Assembly: GCF_963678635.1 (NCBI RefSeq)
Contig: NC_087069.1
Location: 18,884,660-18,948,659 of the forward strand
DNA: 64,000 nucleotides
Reading direction: 5' to 3'
Source of the DNA: Symsagittifera roscoffensis
Lineage: Eukaryota; Xenacoelomorpha; Acoela; Convolutidae
Shown: positions 23,144 to 34,017 of the stretch, one piece after another
Layout: each line of letters opens with the position of its first letter
Numbering within the stretch: position 1 is the first letter of the stretch
The notes under the pieces: model-generated
The model's database searches: none
Seen by the model: the letters and a program-made list of their open reading frames with translations, nothing else
Told to the model about the DNA's origin: nothing
Made by a program: the position numbers and the translations under genes

Positions 23144-23494
23144 GTTGAGATAAGGCGAGTTTTAGGTTGATCCATCTGAAATGGATTAAAGTTCCACTGT
23201 CCAATAAAAAATAACTTAATGGATTGTCCGACCCTGTTTTTAACGGCGTTCGTGTATTTTGGGTATCTCGAGACCTAAGTATGGGGACGTTCTTATTTTC
23301 TAGAGTGGGGGGATATTTTGGTAGAAGCCTTTAAGCTGTAACGGGTTCTAGTCTCATGTCGCAAGCGAACCGAATTGGCTCCGACCGTTCTTGAGGTAGA
23401 AAAACACAAGAGATAGTGTCCCTGACTCTTGAGCCAATGGTTATAGAGCCTATTTTTCTTAAGCCTCATATGTGACCGAAGTAGGCGACTGTTA
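23144..23494 (+). other. tail between the 3' LTR homology and the insertion boundary
   Basis: About 350 bp with no visible counterpart after the 5' LTR. The interrupted R1 repeat resumes only after it, next to a CATCT duplicate, so it lies inside the inserted unit. It may be the true U5 end of the LTR, with the left LTR differing here, or an unrelated addition. Confidence 0.5.
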
Positions 23495-23745
23495 CATCTC
23501 CGTCGAAGATGGATCAACCCTTTCCCCTAATTCCTAGCTTTTCATCGTCGGAAAATGAATTCGGATGTTAAAAAAATTTGATTCAGGACATAATCGGGAA
23601 TATTTAAAATGATTTCAATTCAAGTCGCGAGACCCCTCCGGATTCCTGAATCCGGGGAAATTACACCCTTGTCTCCTCTCCGGAGACCCTTGTTGTGAAT
23701 GGCCTTCCAACGATTGTAGCGACACAATCGTTGCAACTCGGAGAG
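23495..23745 (+). repeat. R1, plus-strand copy, right part (after element A)
   Basis: CATCT (duplicate of 1369-1373), then ctccgtcgaagatggatcaaccc, matching 41360 onward and running to the arm cgacacaatcgttgcaactcggag. It is the continuation of 1048-1373. A minus-strand R1 piece then begins. Confidence 0.75.
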
Positions 23746-24178
23746 GTGTGACATTCGACCAGACGCAAATGCAATCTCTGCAGTCTCGGAGTTTTTAGCA
23801 GCGAACCTTCCGAATTGGCGATTTAGAAGGAATAAGAACGTTATTCGAACGATTGGAAAAATCGTGAAGGCTGAAGGATTCGGAAATTCCTAAATTTTAA
23901 AATTTCGAAGTGATGACGTAAGAATTCTCAGAAACATCAAAAACGGCCATTTTTGCAGAAAAGCTGAAAAAGCAACACAACAACGATAGTTGCGACGACG
24001 ACAACAACAAGAAATTTTGAGAATCAGAATCGGAGAAAAACAGAAGTAGCAGAGACCGCTCCAAGTTGCAACTATTGTGTCGCTGCAATAGTTGCAAGGC
24101 AGTTGCTAACACCAGTGAGGGGTGGAAACCAGCCTTCCGGATTATAGAGAAATCAAGCTATAAAGAACGCAGACGTTT
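23746..24178 (-). repeat. R1, minus-strand copy, cut by element B
   Basis: The reverse complement of about 41945-41560: it starts at gtgacattcgaccaga and includes ggctgaaggattcgg and agttgcaactattgtg. With the preceding plus piece it forms a palindrome. The match ends where element B begins near 24180. Confidence 0.7.
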
Positions 24179-24179
24179 T

Positions 24180-25440
24180 TTCGTAACATAAGGCCGACAT
24201 AGGTTGCTGTAATTTTGTAGAACATGAGATTGAGATAGAAAAGGGCTCGGTACCTCATGGGGAAGGGGCGAAAAGATTGACCCCTCATAAGTCAGAAGCG
24301 TGCATGAAGGAAATCCAGATGTTAATGGAGTACGACATGATCGAGCCGTCGAAGTCCCCGTGGGCTTGTGGCGTGGTCATGGCTAAAAAGAAAGGGGGCA
24401 ACTCAGGTTTTTGTGATTTCCGTTATCTAAACGTTAGATCTGGGCTCGGCGTTCTGGCAAGTGCCACTCCGAAAGCAAGATCGTGAAAAGACGGGCTTCG
24501 CGTGCGAGCTGGGATTGTTCCAGTGGAAGAGGATGCCGTTCGGATTGTGCAACGCGACGGCCACATTCCAGCGACTGATGGCCAAGGCACTCACGAGTGT
24601 GACAAAGAAATACGGGAATCTCATCATGTGTTACGTCGATGATGTCGTGATCGCAACGCCAACCCTAGAGGATCACATAGAGAGGGTAGATGAGGTGTTT
24701 ACTTGCATGAAGCAGGCGGGATTGAAGTGTAGACCCTCGAAGTGTGAAATCCTCAGAGACTCCATAAAGTATCTAGGCCACCTGGTGGATAAGCATGGAG
24801 TGAGACCAGATCCCGAAGCGGTCGAAGCGGTTTTGACCTGGAAGGCACCCAAGACAAATACACAACTGATGAGTTTTTTGGGGTTCGCTAACTATTATCT
24901 GGAGTTCGTCAAGGGATACGCCGATAAGATATACCCCATGCAACAGTTGACAAAGGCAAAAGTTCACTTGGACCGAAGAGGCACAAGTTTCATTTGAAAA
25001 CGCGAACTTTGCGAGGCACCAGTCCTCGGCAACCAAAAGAAAAGGGGATGTTTGTGTTGGAAACGGATGCATCAGTGGTTGCGATATCAAGCATACTTCA
25101 CCAGGAGCAAGAGTGGAACGTGAGAATGGTTCTCCGTCCAATAGCCTACGAAAGTAAGGTCTTGGGCGATACCGAGATGAAGTATGGCGCAACGAAAGCG
25201 GAAATGTTCGCGGTGATCACTTTCGTCGAAAAATACAGGGCCTACTTGGCGAGTGCTCCCCTCAAGTTGCGTGTGGATAATCGTGCCCTTGCCTGGCTGA
25301 AAACCTATTCGATGGACCAAAGTTATATTGGTCGTTGGATCGTGCGCCTGGACGGATACCACATGATCATAGAGCACCGTACCCGTGACAAGCATCAAAA
25401 TGCTGATAGCCTCAAAAAGAAGACAGAATTCTATGAGTGA
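24180..25440 (+). pseudogene. reverse transcriptase and RNase H of element B
   Basis: RT motifs SPWACGVVMAKKKG, GLFQWKRMPFGLCNATATF and CYVDDVVIATP are visible, as are RNase H motifs LETDASVVAISSILHQ, AEMFAVITFVEKYRAYL, LRVDNRALAWL and EHRTRDKHQNADSL. The order is the same as in A. The enzyme would make cDNA from element RNA. Fossil. Confidence 0.88.
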
Positions 25441-26366
25441 CTCGAGGAAAAGCAGGCTAACCAAGCGGAGGTCAAAGACGGTTTTTTTTTATCCTAGACA
25501 AGGAGACTTACGACAAACTACCACTCACTAGGTGGCTGAATAAGTCAGGGCACCCTATACCAGGACACCCTGAACTTCCAGTGGAAACGACCGCTGATAT
25601 AAAGATTTTAGCCAGGGGTGAATCCGTTCCGCTGGATCTGCTAGTCCGATCCAATCTGGTACAGCAGGAGCTCACCAGGTTGAGTATAAACAGCATAGCT
25701 CTGCTAAATAGGACAGTGAGTGTGGCGCCGGACGTCATGGGGAAACTTCGTGACTTGCTGGATAGAGAAGTCGACAGACATGATCGTGAGTGGATGACGG
25801 AGACCATGCAGCGATTGAACGTATCGTAGAAAACGGAGAAGAGGCCAGTGATCATTCGCGGTCGCGATGTGGAACGGGATTGCCGGTAGATAGTGAACCA
25901 GCTGGTGACCTCAATGCCGAAGGATGTCTTGTTGAGGACTTCGTTCACAGAACATGGGAGACCGAGCCCAGTCCAAGTTACTGAGGAAGTCAGGATCAAG
26001 TTGAAATCCAGCTTCACGAGAACAGTACATTTCACGGATGTAAAAGAAGAGTACGATCCGGGCTCAGATTGCTCTTCCGGGGACGAAACAATGTCCGGGG
26101 AGTCGGACACCTTCAGGCCCGTGCAGGACAATCTGTCCGGGGAGAAGTTGATGAGACCACCTATGGACAGAAAATTGTCCGGGGAGTCGGATTCAAAGCG
26201 ACCAATGGACAGAGTTTTGTCTGGGGAGTCGAGAAACATCACAGACAGATTGGAACATGATGATGCGTAATCATTCGGCTCAAGTGATGACTCGAGGCCT
26301 CAGTCCTGGGACAACACATCCGAGGCTACTTCCAATTCTGATGTATCGGAGATTGCGATTCATTCC
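25441..26366 (+). pseudogene. RNase H-integrase linker of element B with repeated LSGES
   Basis: Low-complexity linker. Between 26085 and 26240 the unit tccggggag(t/a) recurs about four times and reads as repeated L/M-S-G-E-S (MSGESD, LSGEKL, LSGESD, LSGESR) alternating with R-P-x-D. The 10-mer is the one found beside A's 3' LTR. The corresponding linker in A has two looser copies. Confidence 0.6.
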
Positions 26367-28091
26367 TTGTTGGTGGACTGGAAGCAGCGCGGGCTGGACA
26401 GAGAAATGCATCAGGATCCGGACAGAGACAGGTACACCTCCGACGAGGAGGGCACTGTGGTGAATAATGCCGCGGATGAGCTCGAGCTGATAGCAGTCTC
26501 GAAACGCCCAACCAGATTACTGCCACATGGTACGGTCGTCCGTACCAGTCTGGAACAATCTGTGCAGGAAGCGACGCCTTTGAAGAAGATATGGTGTGTC
26601 AAGTTGATGGACGATGCACATGCACCTGAGATAATGAGCGGGCAATTAAACATGATAAAGACGTATCTGAAAGCCAGATACCGGCTGTCGGATCTCCTAG
26701 GGGCTCAACGAAATGATAGAATGACGAGCAACCTGAAGAGATGGATCGAGAATGGAGCACCTGACAAAGGAGATTTGGAGGAGGACAGCTACAAGATTTT
26801 GAAGCAGTTTTACATGAAGAGAAAAGATCTACTGTACCTGAATAAAGACGGAATCGTAGCCTGTAAACGGAAAGAGGAGGACAAGTACAATTCGATAGTG
26901 TTACCACAGTTGTACCAGACTGAAATGCTCTTTCGTTCACATGATCAGATCGGCCATCAAGGAGTGGACAAAGTGTACAACAGGATACAGAAACGATTCG
27001 AATGGCCTGGTTTGAAAAAGGCTTGTGAAAAGTGGATCTCTGCATGCTTGTCGTGTCAACAGGCAAAAGACCCCAGAAAACTAAGATTCCCTCTGCAGTC
27101 AATAGAATCATCGGGATTCAATGAAGTAGTGAAGATTGATCACCAAAAGATATGCATGACAGCCACGGGCTACAATCAGGTGCTGGTAATGATTGACCAT
27201 TTCACGAAATATGCAGAGGCAGTACCTTGCATGACAGCATCAGCGGAAGAAACTTGTGATCATTTGATAAATGTGTGGATAGCGAGGCACGGCTGCCCCA
27301 TCAAATTCCAATCGGACAATGGCAAAGCATTCGTAGGGGATCTCACAAAGGAGTTAATGAAAAGGTCGCAGGTAGCACAGGCCCACTCGACCACTTATCA
27401 CCCGCAAACGAATGGCCTAGTCGAGAGGCAGAATCGCACGCTGGTATCCATGTTGAGAGTTTATTGCTCACGCTACATGGATGACTGGGATAGACACTTG
27501 CCGCAAGTGATGGGTGCTTACAACAGCACAGAGCATTCCACCACGGGAATAAGACCGCATATGATGCTAACGGGTCACGAAAAAGCGCTTCCGTTGACGT
27601 TTTTCTACCCTGAATATGAAGGGAAGAGAACAGCACCGCATACGTACGTGCGGGATGTAATTAGAAGACAGCAGGACCTCAATGACTTATGCAGGAGGAA
27701 CACGCAACAGGCGCAAATTAGACAGAAACGGAGGTTTGATAAAAGGACTGCCGATGCAAAAGCCTACTCAGTTGGCGATTACGTCTGGTTGTTTCAGGAA
27801 GTGGTTCCACCAAAAGGAACCAAAAAATTATTAAAGAAAGGGCGTGGCCCATTTCAAATAACAGAAGTGCACCAAGGAGGTCGGTTTTATGGACTGAGCA
27901 CAGGAAGAGCAGCTCATTACGAAAACATCAAACCGCACAAGGCCTCATCAGAGGACTGGTCCATCCCAGCAGACATGCAAGAGGGAGACTATTTGATAGT
28001 GGATCCTGCTTGTGAGGTCAATGAAAGAGGCACTCGCGACAAAACGACAGAAATGAGGTGGTGGATGATTGCGACCTACCACTGGACCTAG
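26367..28091 (+). pseudogene. integrase of element B
   Basis: A 574-codon open stretch. Zinc-binding HHCC: FRSHDQIGHQGVDKVYNRI and WISACLSCQQAKDP. DDE core: KIDHQKICMTATGYNQVLVM (first Asp), FQSDNGKAFVGD (second Asp), and TNGLVERQNRTLVSMLRVY (Glu), with STTYHPQTNG as usual for gypsy integrases. The C-terminal module is VGDYVWLFQEVVPPKGTKKL and GRGPFQITEVHQGG. It would insert cDNA into the host genome. This stretch looks complete over the three integrase regions, although the element is a fossil. Confidence 0.9.
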
Positions 28092-28281
28092 AGTTGACCG
28101 AGCGAGTAGAGGTGGATGAAGAAATTCTACCCTATGCCCAGAACAGACTGAAATTGACAAAGGAATACAACCTGACTTTCCTCTCACCATGGAGACACGC
28201 CAGAGCAAGAGAGGAAGGGACAAGAAGAAGTACAACCTGTAAGGCGAGGATTTCGTCGTAGACAAGATAGTTTTAAGTGAT

Positions 28282-29235
28282 ATGATGGAGTCGATGGTGG
28301 GATTGGATGAAGTAGCGGTGCCAAGGGAGATCGACTTGGTAAATGACATGGATCAAGATTGGATCGACGATCGCTCCGAACCAGAAGTGGAGTTCGAACC
28401 AGAGGTGGATCAGACTCATGAGCAAGAATTAACAAACTTGCGAGTGCTCGAATGGCTCCACGATCTGCCGACGGATCCTAAAGAGACAATCTTGACGATT
28501 CAGGATGTTGATAAAGACGGCATCAAATACGTCAGCCATGACAATACCGAGTCCAACTGGGTCGCTCCAGATGGACCTCTACGCGTTCCGCAATCCAACC
28601 TCGGTCTTCTCGACTTTGGGCGATCGACGGGGACTTCGATGGATATTTTTGTCCGGGGAGTGGGGGTAGGACTCACCCACACCGAAAATCTGATCATTAA
28701 AAATCTAAAATCAGCAAGAGAAACCAGAGAACTGGAGACGGAGGGCGAGAACGCTAAAAAACCACCTTTTGGACGAATTTTGAATCTTATTTTGACCTAC
28801 CGAACCATTATTCAAAAAATTCGTCAAAACAGACGGCGATTTCATACCGCGGACGTAAGCTTCAAAACAGCACTAGCGGCTGATTTCAAAAGAGAGTATA
28901 AGAACATCGAGTTTTTATGGAAACAGAGGCCTGGTGTGGGAGGGATGATATCGCTGCCCCCTGTTGCATCACAGATCCAAGGGAAATATTTGTATTTCCT
29001 GGTTACTAAGGCCACTGATAGGCAACACAAAGATCCAGAGAGCTTGGTATTGGCCTTGACCCGACTAAGGGATTTTCCGGTTGAGAGAGGAGTGACCTCT
29101 CTCTCGTTACCAGTCAATGATCCTAATAGGGGAAAGCTATATCCGAGAGAGTTGTACGCCCTCATACACGTGATTTTTTCAGAAACTGACATAGAAGTTT
29201 ACTTACATAAAAAGTACTATCTGAGCATATGCTAG
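28282..29235 (+). pseudogene. macro-domain-like protein segment of element B
   Basis: A 317-codon open stretch. Residues 1-110 are acidic. Residues about 118-135 hold FVRGVGVGLTHTENL, encoded by the conserved purine tract. Residues about 170-312 fit the OARD1/TARG1-Poa1p macro pattern: RFHTADVSFKTALAADFK, GKYLYFLVTKATDRQHKDP, LALTRLRDFPVERGVTSLSL, then YALIHVIFSETDIEVYLH at the last strand. Human OARD1 has the comparable elements CISEDCRMG, YIYYLITKK and HCLKNGVTDLSM. The family binds ADP-ribose and hydrolyses ADP-ribosyl esters. Whether this one does is unknown. Confidence 0.7.
28644..28685 (+). promoter_or_regulatory. internal purine-rich tract, possible central polypurine tract
   Basis: The 10-mer tccggggagt at 28652-28661 lies in a run of about 40 bp that matches 12264-12305 of A almost base for base, including silent positions. 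See the A entry for the proposed role. Confidence 0.4.
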
Positions 29236-29690
29236 GAGTTGCATTCGGCGATAAGTGGTTTTTATTAAGTTCACTTTATAGAGATTAGGATTGAGCTAGG
29301 TTAGCTGCTAGGGATTATGTTTTTAGGTAATAATGTATATATATGATGTTTATGTGTTATCTTATTGTTAGGGTATGTGTTATGTGATGTTTGTGTCCCG
29401 AAAGACCTGGAAAACTCCAGGTATTAAAGGTGACAGCGCTCATTCGCTCGATAAGGTTGAATGTGGACGATCCACCTTGGTGCTAAGTTTTAAATCAGTA
29501 ACGAAGAAAAATTTCAATGGATTGGTTTAAAGGAGAAAAATGTGAATGATGTTTTATCCTGAAAATGGGACCGCATGAAATGATGGTTTTAAGTCGTGAC
29601 TTGTTTTTTAGATCTTGATTGATCAAATCTTGCTTACTGAATCAAAGCAAACTTGAAGAAACTTCACGACACGAGAATCAACACGTAGAA
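29236..29690 (+). other. non-coding junction before the accessory cassette, element B
   Basis: About 450 bp without a convincing frame. Around 29600-29610 a T-rich run ends gttttttag, a possible 3' splice site at the same relative place as the one in A. No tandem repeat like that of A is present. Confidence 0.4.
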
Positions 29691-30330
29691 ATGGGCGAAA
29701 CAAATGAGTTAATGGAATTCCTCTCAGCGAGTCTAGGATCGACTCTAGACGAGATCTATCAGCGGCTGATTGATTGTGATTTTACACGAGAAGACCCGGG
29801 ATTGGCGATGTTTGTGGTCGCACTCTTCAACGCGTTGGGACGAGAGGGTCGAGGGAATCGCCCCGCAGAAGTGGTGTTAATGCTGGCCTTCGGTGAGTCC
29901 GGGACCGCCGAGAGAGGTCGAAATCGATTGATGAGATGGCGCCGAGGAGAAAAATCCGGACACGACTTGGCTCGTGAGCCGGGACTAGGCGAGCAAAGGG
30001 ATCACTGGCTAGGTGAGATGACCCTACCCGTTCAGCCTGCGCAGCCGCTCATCGGAGCGAAAAGACTACGTGATGGGCCGGGCCCGTCACACTCAGTAGA
30101 CTCCCCAACAGCTGCTCCTCCTCTCAAGAGAGTGAAGGTGAGCGAGATCGAGATACAGACCTCGGAGACGATCGAGACCTTGGAGAAGAAAGAAAGGGAT
30201 CAGAACGAGCTGTGTGCCAAGCTGCAGGAGTACAGGACAATATCTCGATAAAGGGACGAATGGAAGAAGAATTTTGAAGACCTGCAAATAGCCTACAAGG
30301 AAGAGGAGATAAAACATCTGAAGGAGCTAT
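29691..30330 (+). pseudogene. accessory protein 1 of element B
   Basis: Begins MGETNELMEFLSASLGSTLD. The N-terminal domain matches A (LDEIYQRLIDCDFT; AEVVLMLAFGESG; DLAREPGLGEQ). A Pro/Ser-rich stretch and a short coiled coil (IETLEKKERDQNELCAKLQ) follow. No named family. Confidence 0.6.
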
Positions 30331-30381
30331 ATATGGCGAGGGTGAGTCAAATGTCACCAGTCAAGTGTCATTCTGGCTACG

Positions 30382-30850
30382 ATGAACTTCTCGGAAGCAT
30401 CCAGGGAAACACGTCCCAGGACGTGCGCACAGGAACTGTGCGCACCGAGAGGGCCCGAGGCCCCTCAGCAGACACCACGGTCTGCTACCAACCCGAGAAA
30501 CACGATACCAGACCCCTCTGAAACCTATCTCGCTCCTCAGTTTCAAGAGTCATTCAATCAGGTGGCTAGAGCAACAATGGATGAGATCATCAGAACCACT
30601 GGGCGGACATTGGGTAGGGTCGTCCCTTCCCAACGCTTTGATCATTCTTCCAGCAGCTCGGAGCGAGCACCTCGAACTGTAGTACTGACAGGGACTGCGC
30701 ATGACGGGACGATTCAGAAGTCTCGCGTGGTTGATATTAGAAAGAATATAACGGTGCGCAACCAGTTCGTGCAAGTGGCCACGGAGCATCCTCGCGCTTG
30801 TTTGAATGGCATGAGCTGGAACCCCGCCATAAGCAACCAGGCAATTCCCT
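30382..30850 (+). pseudogene. Arg/Pro/Thr-rich segment before the SGNH domain, element B
   Basis: An open stretch with low-complexity, basic composition leading directly into the IGDSLVRDL motif. In A the corresponding region (14255-14520) is also basic and low in complexity. Likely a flexible linker. Confidence 0.45.
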
Positions 30851-30855
30851 CAGGG

Positions 30856-31400
30856 AGTCGTCATTTGGTTATAGGGGACAGTTTGGTGAGAGATTTAAGC
30901 GAGATCTTTGTCGACGGGCAGACTACTGTCCTATCTTTTTGGAGGCGCTTCCGTGGCTCAAGTCATCAAGATGATGGAGTTCCAGGGAGAGGATCACCTA
31001 GACACGTTGGTGATAATGCTCGGGACTAATGACGTTTCGAGGGCCCCTGTAACCCCAGAGGGCAAGTTGGAACCCCTACTGGTCTGCCTTCTGAATGAAC
31101 TGAAGGAGAAGTACAGGCCCAGACTTGTGGTTCTATGCACGATACCACAAAACCCGGAGATGGGCACGCCGGTTGCAGACTTTATGAATGGTAACGTGAC
31201 CCGGTGGAACGAGATGACTCGCGGTCTGGTAAGGAGCAACCCCAGCGACCTGCGACTCATGGAATTAAAAAACATGCTGCGCATGATTGATCACCTCACG
31301 CTCACCAGGTACTGCATACACTTCAATACCCAGCAAGGGAGGCGCTGGATGAACGACGTGTTCCAGACGCAGTTGAGGGAAATGGAACAAGAATTGAGGG
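30856..31400 (+). pseudogene. SGNH/GDSL hydrolase-like domain 1, element B
   Basis: Blocks in order: HLVIGDSLVRDL (block I), LVIMLGTNDVSRAP (block III), LVVLCTIPQNPEMG (strand), and a C-terminal CIHFNTQQGRRWMNDVF (block V histidine). The same layout occurs in A. The best guess is an esterase or deacetylase acting on lipid or glycan, but the substrate is unknown. Fossil. Confidence 0.72.
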
Positions 31401-32125
31401 CAACCGGCTCACAGGCTCGGACCAGTTCGACTGGAGGAGGTAGAGTGAGAGGTAATGTGCCAGAATCACTCGCCAATCGCCTCGGGCCCCTGACAATGGA
31501 AACGGGTGCAACTGCTCCCGTCGCTCCGAGCTCAGATGTGAGAGCGAGGTTGGGGACTGCCCCTCCTCCCAGGACTCAACCGTTGGAGAGCCGACTTGGC
31601 AGATCGGTTGATCAGAGCCGGATTAGCTGCCAGACCGTGTCTAGGAGGAGTGATACGTCTGCCACAGCAACTCCTGCTTCGACAACAGGACAATCGACGA
31701 GCGCCGTGCCAACGGAGGGAGTCGAACCAAACAGTGTGCCTCTCTGGAACCGTCCAGATCCCAGTGGCTGGGGACAATATAAGACAGACATGTCGGCAAA
31801 ATTGAACATGAATACATTGACGTGTCGGGAGAATGCAAGGAAGATGATCGGTGGAGAGGGTTTCACAGTGTCACGGTTGTATCGAATACGGGGTGTGGAT
31901 TGGCTGGTCGCAGGACAGGAACAGTTCAGCTCCGCGACTACGCTCAGTTATGTGGACCTCAATGGATTGCCTCAGGACTATACCCTTGGACCCTTGAACA
32001 GCCCATCTCTCACGGACGTCCGTCGGAGAGCCAGAGAGCTGACACCACCTGCTAGGAAGGGTAAGTTTCTAGCAGAGAATAAGCCCATTAACAAGCATCA
32101 CAAGATGTACAGACAATTTGCTTAA
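31401..32125 (+). pseudogene. linker with repeated RLG motifs, element B
   Basis: Ser/Thr/Pro/Arg-rich, with ANRLGPL, RARLGTA and ESRLGRS at intervals of about 30 residues. A globular part then begins at GVDWLVAGQEQFSSATTLS, which matches A. The RLG repeats may be short binding motifs. Confidence 0.5.
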
Positions 32126-32179
32126 CCTCCCGGCCAAGCGCCTGGTGAATACTCGAGAGACTATCCCCGAGCGACCTCG

Positions 32180-32875
32180 GTGGAAGGAGATGACAGCAGA
32201 TATGCAGGGCTGACGGCACCAGTCGGTGACAACCTGATTGCCGCTTATGATCCCCTGGATATGAAGGCTGCCAAATATCTGATAGTGGCCAGTTATCTCT
32301 ACACGCTCCGTTCTCTTTTTTGGCCTGATGTGATTTTCTTGACGGCGCCTAAGTTGGACTGGGGACAATCAGCAGGCATGATGATAATTTTACGAAGGGT
32401 GGTCAGCATGGAACCGCAGATGATAGTGGTTGCAGGCTCGAATGATCACCTACAGAGCAGGGGGTTGTTTTCCCGTCTGACGGATGGATCGATCCCGAGC
32501 AATGAGGTCATAGGAGAGGCGATAATGACATTGCTCTCGGCCATGGCTGAGGTAGAGACATCAGTGAAACAACGCTTCACTCAAAATGTGGTGAAGGTTG
32601 TCTTTGTGTTATCACCGGGGTACGCCACATTGTCAGAACCCCTTCAGTTTGTGTACACGATGGTCACAACGATAGCAGAGGGACAGTTCAGCGTGATAAT
32701 ACCCGCACCAAACAGAACGGTGGACCTCAAAAACTACTACCCATACCGATCTGAGCTTCCTACCGTTTGGGCTGACATTTCTAATGCCATACAGGGGTTC
32801 AAGGATTGTAGCACAACTCGGTTGGTGCTGGATGAAGTTCTGGGGTTGGAGCTGTCAACTTCGCCAGATTGTTGA
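32180..32875 (+). pseudogene. second, degenerate SGNH-like domain, element B
   Basis: A 231-codon open stretch: AAKYLIVASYLYTL (strand 1), PQMIVVAGSNDHLQSRGLF (block III-like GxNDH), VVKVVFVLSPGYATL and FSVIIPAPNRTVDL. The alternating strands and helices fit an SGNH/flavodoxin-like fold. Alignment with A 15770-16340 is clear. The catalytic status is not assessable. Confidence 0.5.
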
Positions 32876-32971
32876 AATTGAGGCCAGGGGTAGATGACGA
32901 TCATTTGTTAGTACAGCAGGTGGCTAATGATCTCTGGTTCAGACAATTGGATCACGTGCTTGTAACCGAGA

Positions 32972-34003
32972 TTGTGTACCTTGGGGGAAGATGCGTTCGA
33001 GCATGCACCGGCAGTGATCAAAGAGATACACGCGTATCTGAAAAACTTGTTTAATGAAAGGGATTTTGCCGGGGGCATGATGTTGCAGTTGATGCAGGAC
33101 GTGAATACGATGTCATTGGATAAGTTCCAAGCTGATATCTTGGCCACGAGGGCACAATATGAACAATCAGACGCTGTATTGGGTGGAATGGGAGTGGGAT
33201 GGACGCCATCCTTCTTGTCAACATGTTACCCGAGGGCATCCAGGAACCTGATCGCGAGCTTCGTCAAGGATATCCGGAAACTGTCAATCGGCTTGATATT
33301 GGCCTTGTATGTGACATTTGGTCACGAGAATTTCGTGAAGGGACCTGCGAATCTCTTCACCCAAGCTTTGGCTGACCTGAGATTGGAAGGGCTCCTCACC
33401 CTGATCGCTATGACGTACGGTCGGTTAGGAGACCTGCTCGTGCTGATGCGATACCCAGAACAGCTTCAGGGAACGAGTCGTGAATTCAACGCGCAGTTGG
33501 AAACCGCCTCGCTCAAAAAGATGAAGGACTGGAGGATCCTCCTGCTCCAATATCTCCTGCAACAGAACAGGAGCGTCACAGGAGAGGATAAGGTGGCGAC
33601 GGATGCGGGTGAGTGCAAACAGTACTGTGGCATGCCTTTGCTGACAGATCTGGCTGGCATGATGCGGATCGATCCGCAGGCTCTGATTCATGGACTACGG
33701 GAGTTCGTCACGGTGGTGTATGGACCCGTGATGTCATTTGCGTTCCCCGATGTGCAAGTAAAGGCATACAGGAACTCGGTGTTGTATGTCAACCTAGTTT
33801 CGGTAGTGGATTGCTCCGTGCTGAATTGGGTGGAACAGAAGGAGCTAAGAGGGCTAGCCAGCGACGACATGCTATTTGGAAGAACAGCGGAGCCGGGTTG
33901 GGTGTTGATGGACTTCAACAACAATTTAAATGCCGAATGGGCCGCGAGAACCTTTCCCATGTCCAGTTCAACCCGACGCTTTGGAATCTGCGACCAGTGG
34001 TAA
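32972..34003 (+). pseudogene. accessory protein 3 of element B, unknown family
   Basis: A 343-codon open stretch matching A 16476-17684: LLLQYLLQQNRSVTGEDK, CGMPLLTDLAGMMRIDP, VVYGPVMSFAFPD and SVLNWVEQKELRG. Mostly helical. No family recognised. Confidence 0.6.
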
Positions 34004-34017
34004 AGGATTCAGGAGAG

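Larger units (their letters stand above)
1374..23494 (+). mobile_element. element A: giant Ty3/gypsy-like LTR retrotransposon (fossil)
   Basis: An about 22-kb element bounded by LTR copies and set inside R1. Order: 5' LTR, leader, gag with zinc knuckles, aspartic protease, reverse transcriptase, RNase H, integrase, macro-like domain, then about 9 kb of accessory frames and the 3' LTR. Integrase downstream of RNase H defines the Ty3/gypsy order. By eye the LTRs differ at about 25 of 540 aligned bases, so it is not recent. It is broken, with roughly fifteen interruptions, although pol and the last accessory protein still have very long open stretches. The accessory cassette is far larger than an ordinary envelope gene. 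Confidence 0.9.
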
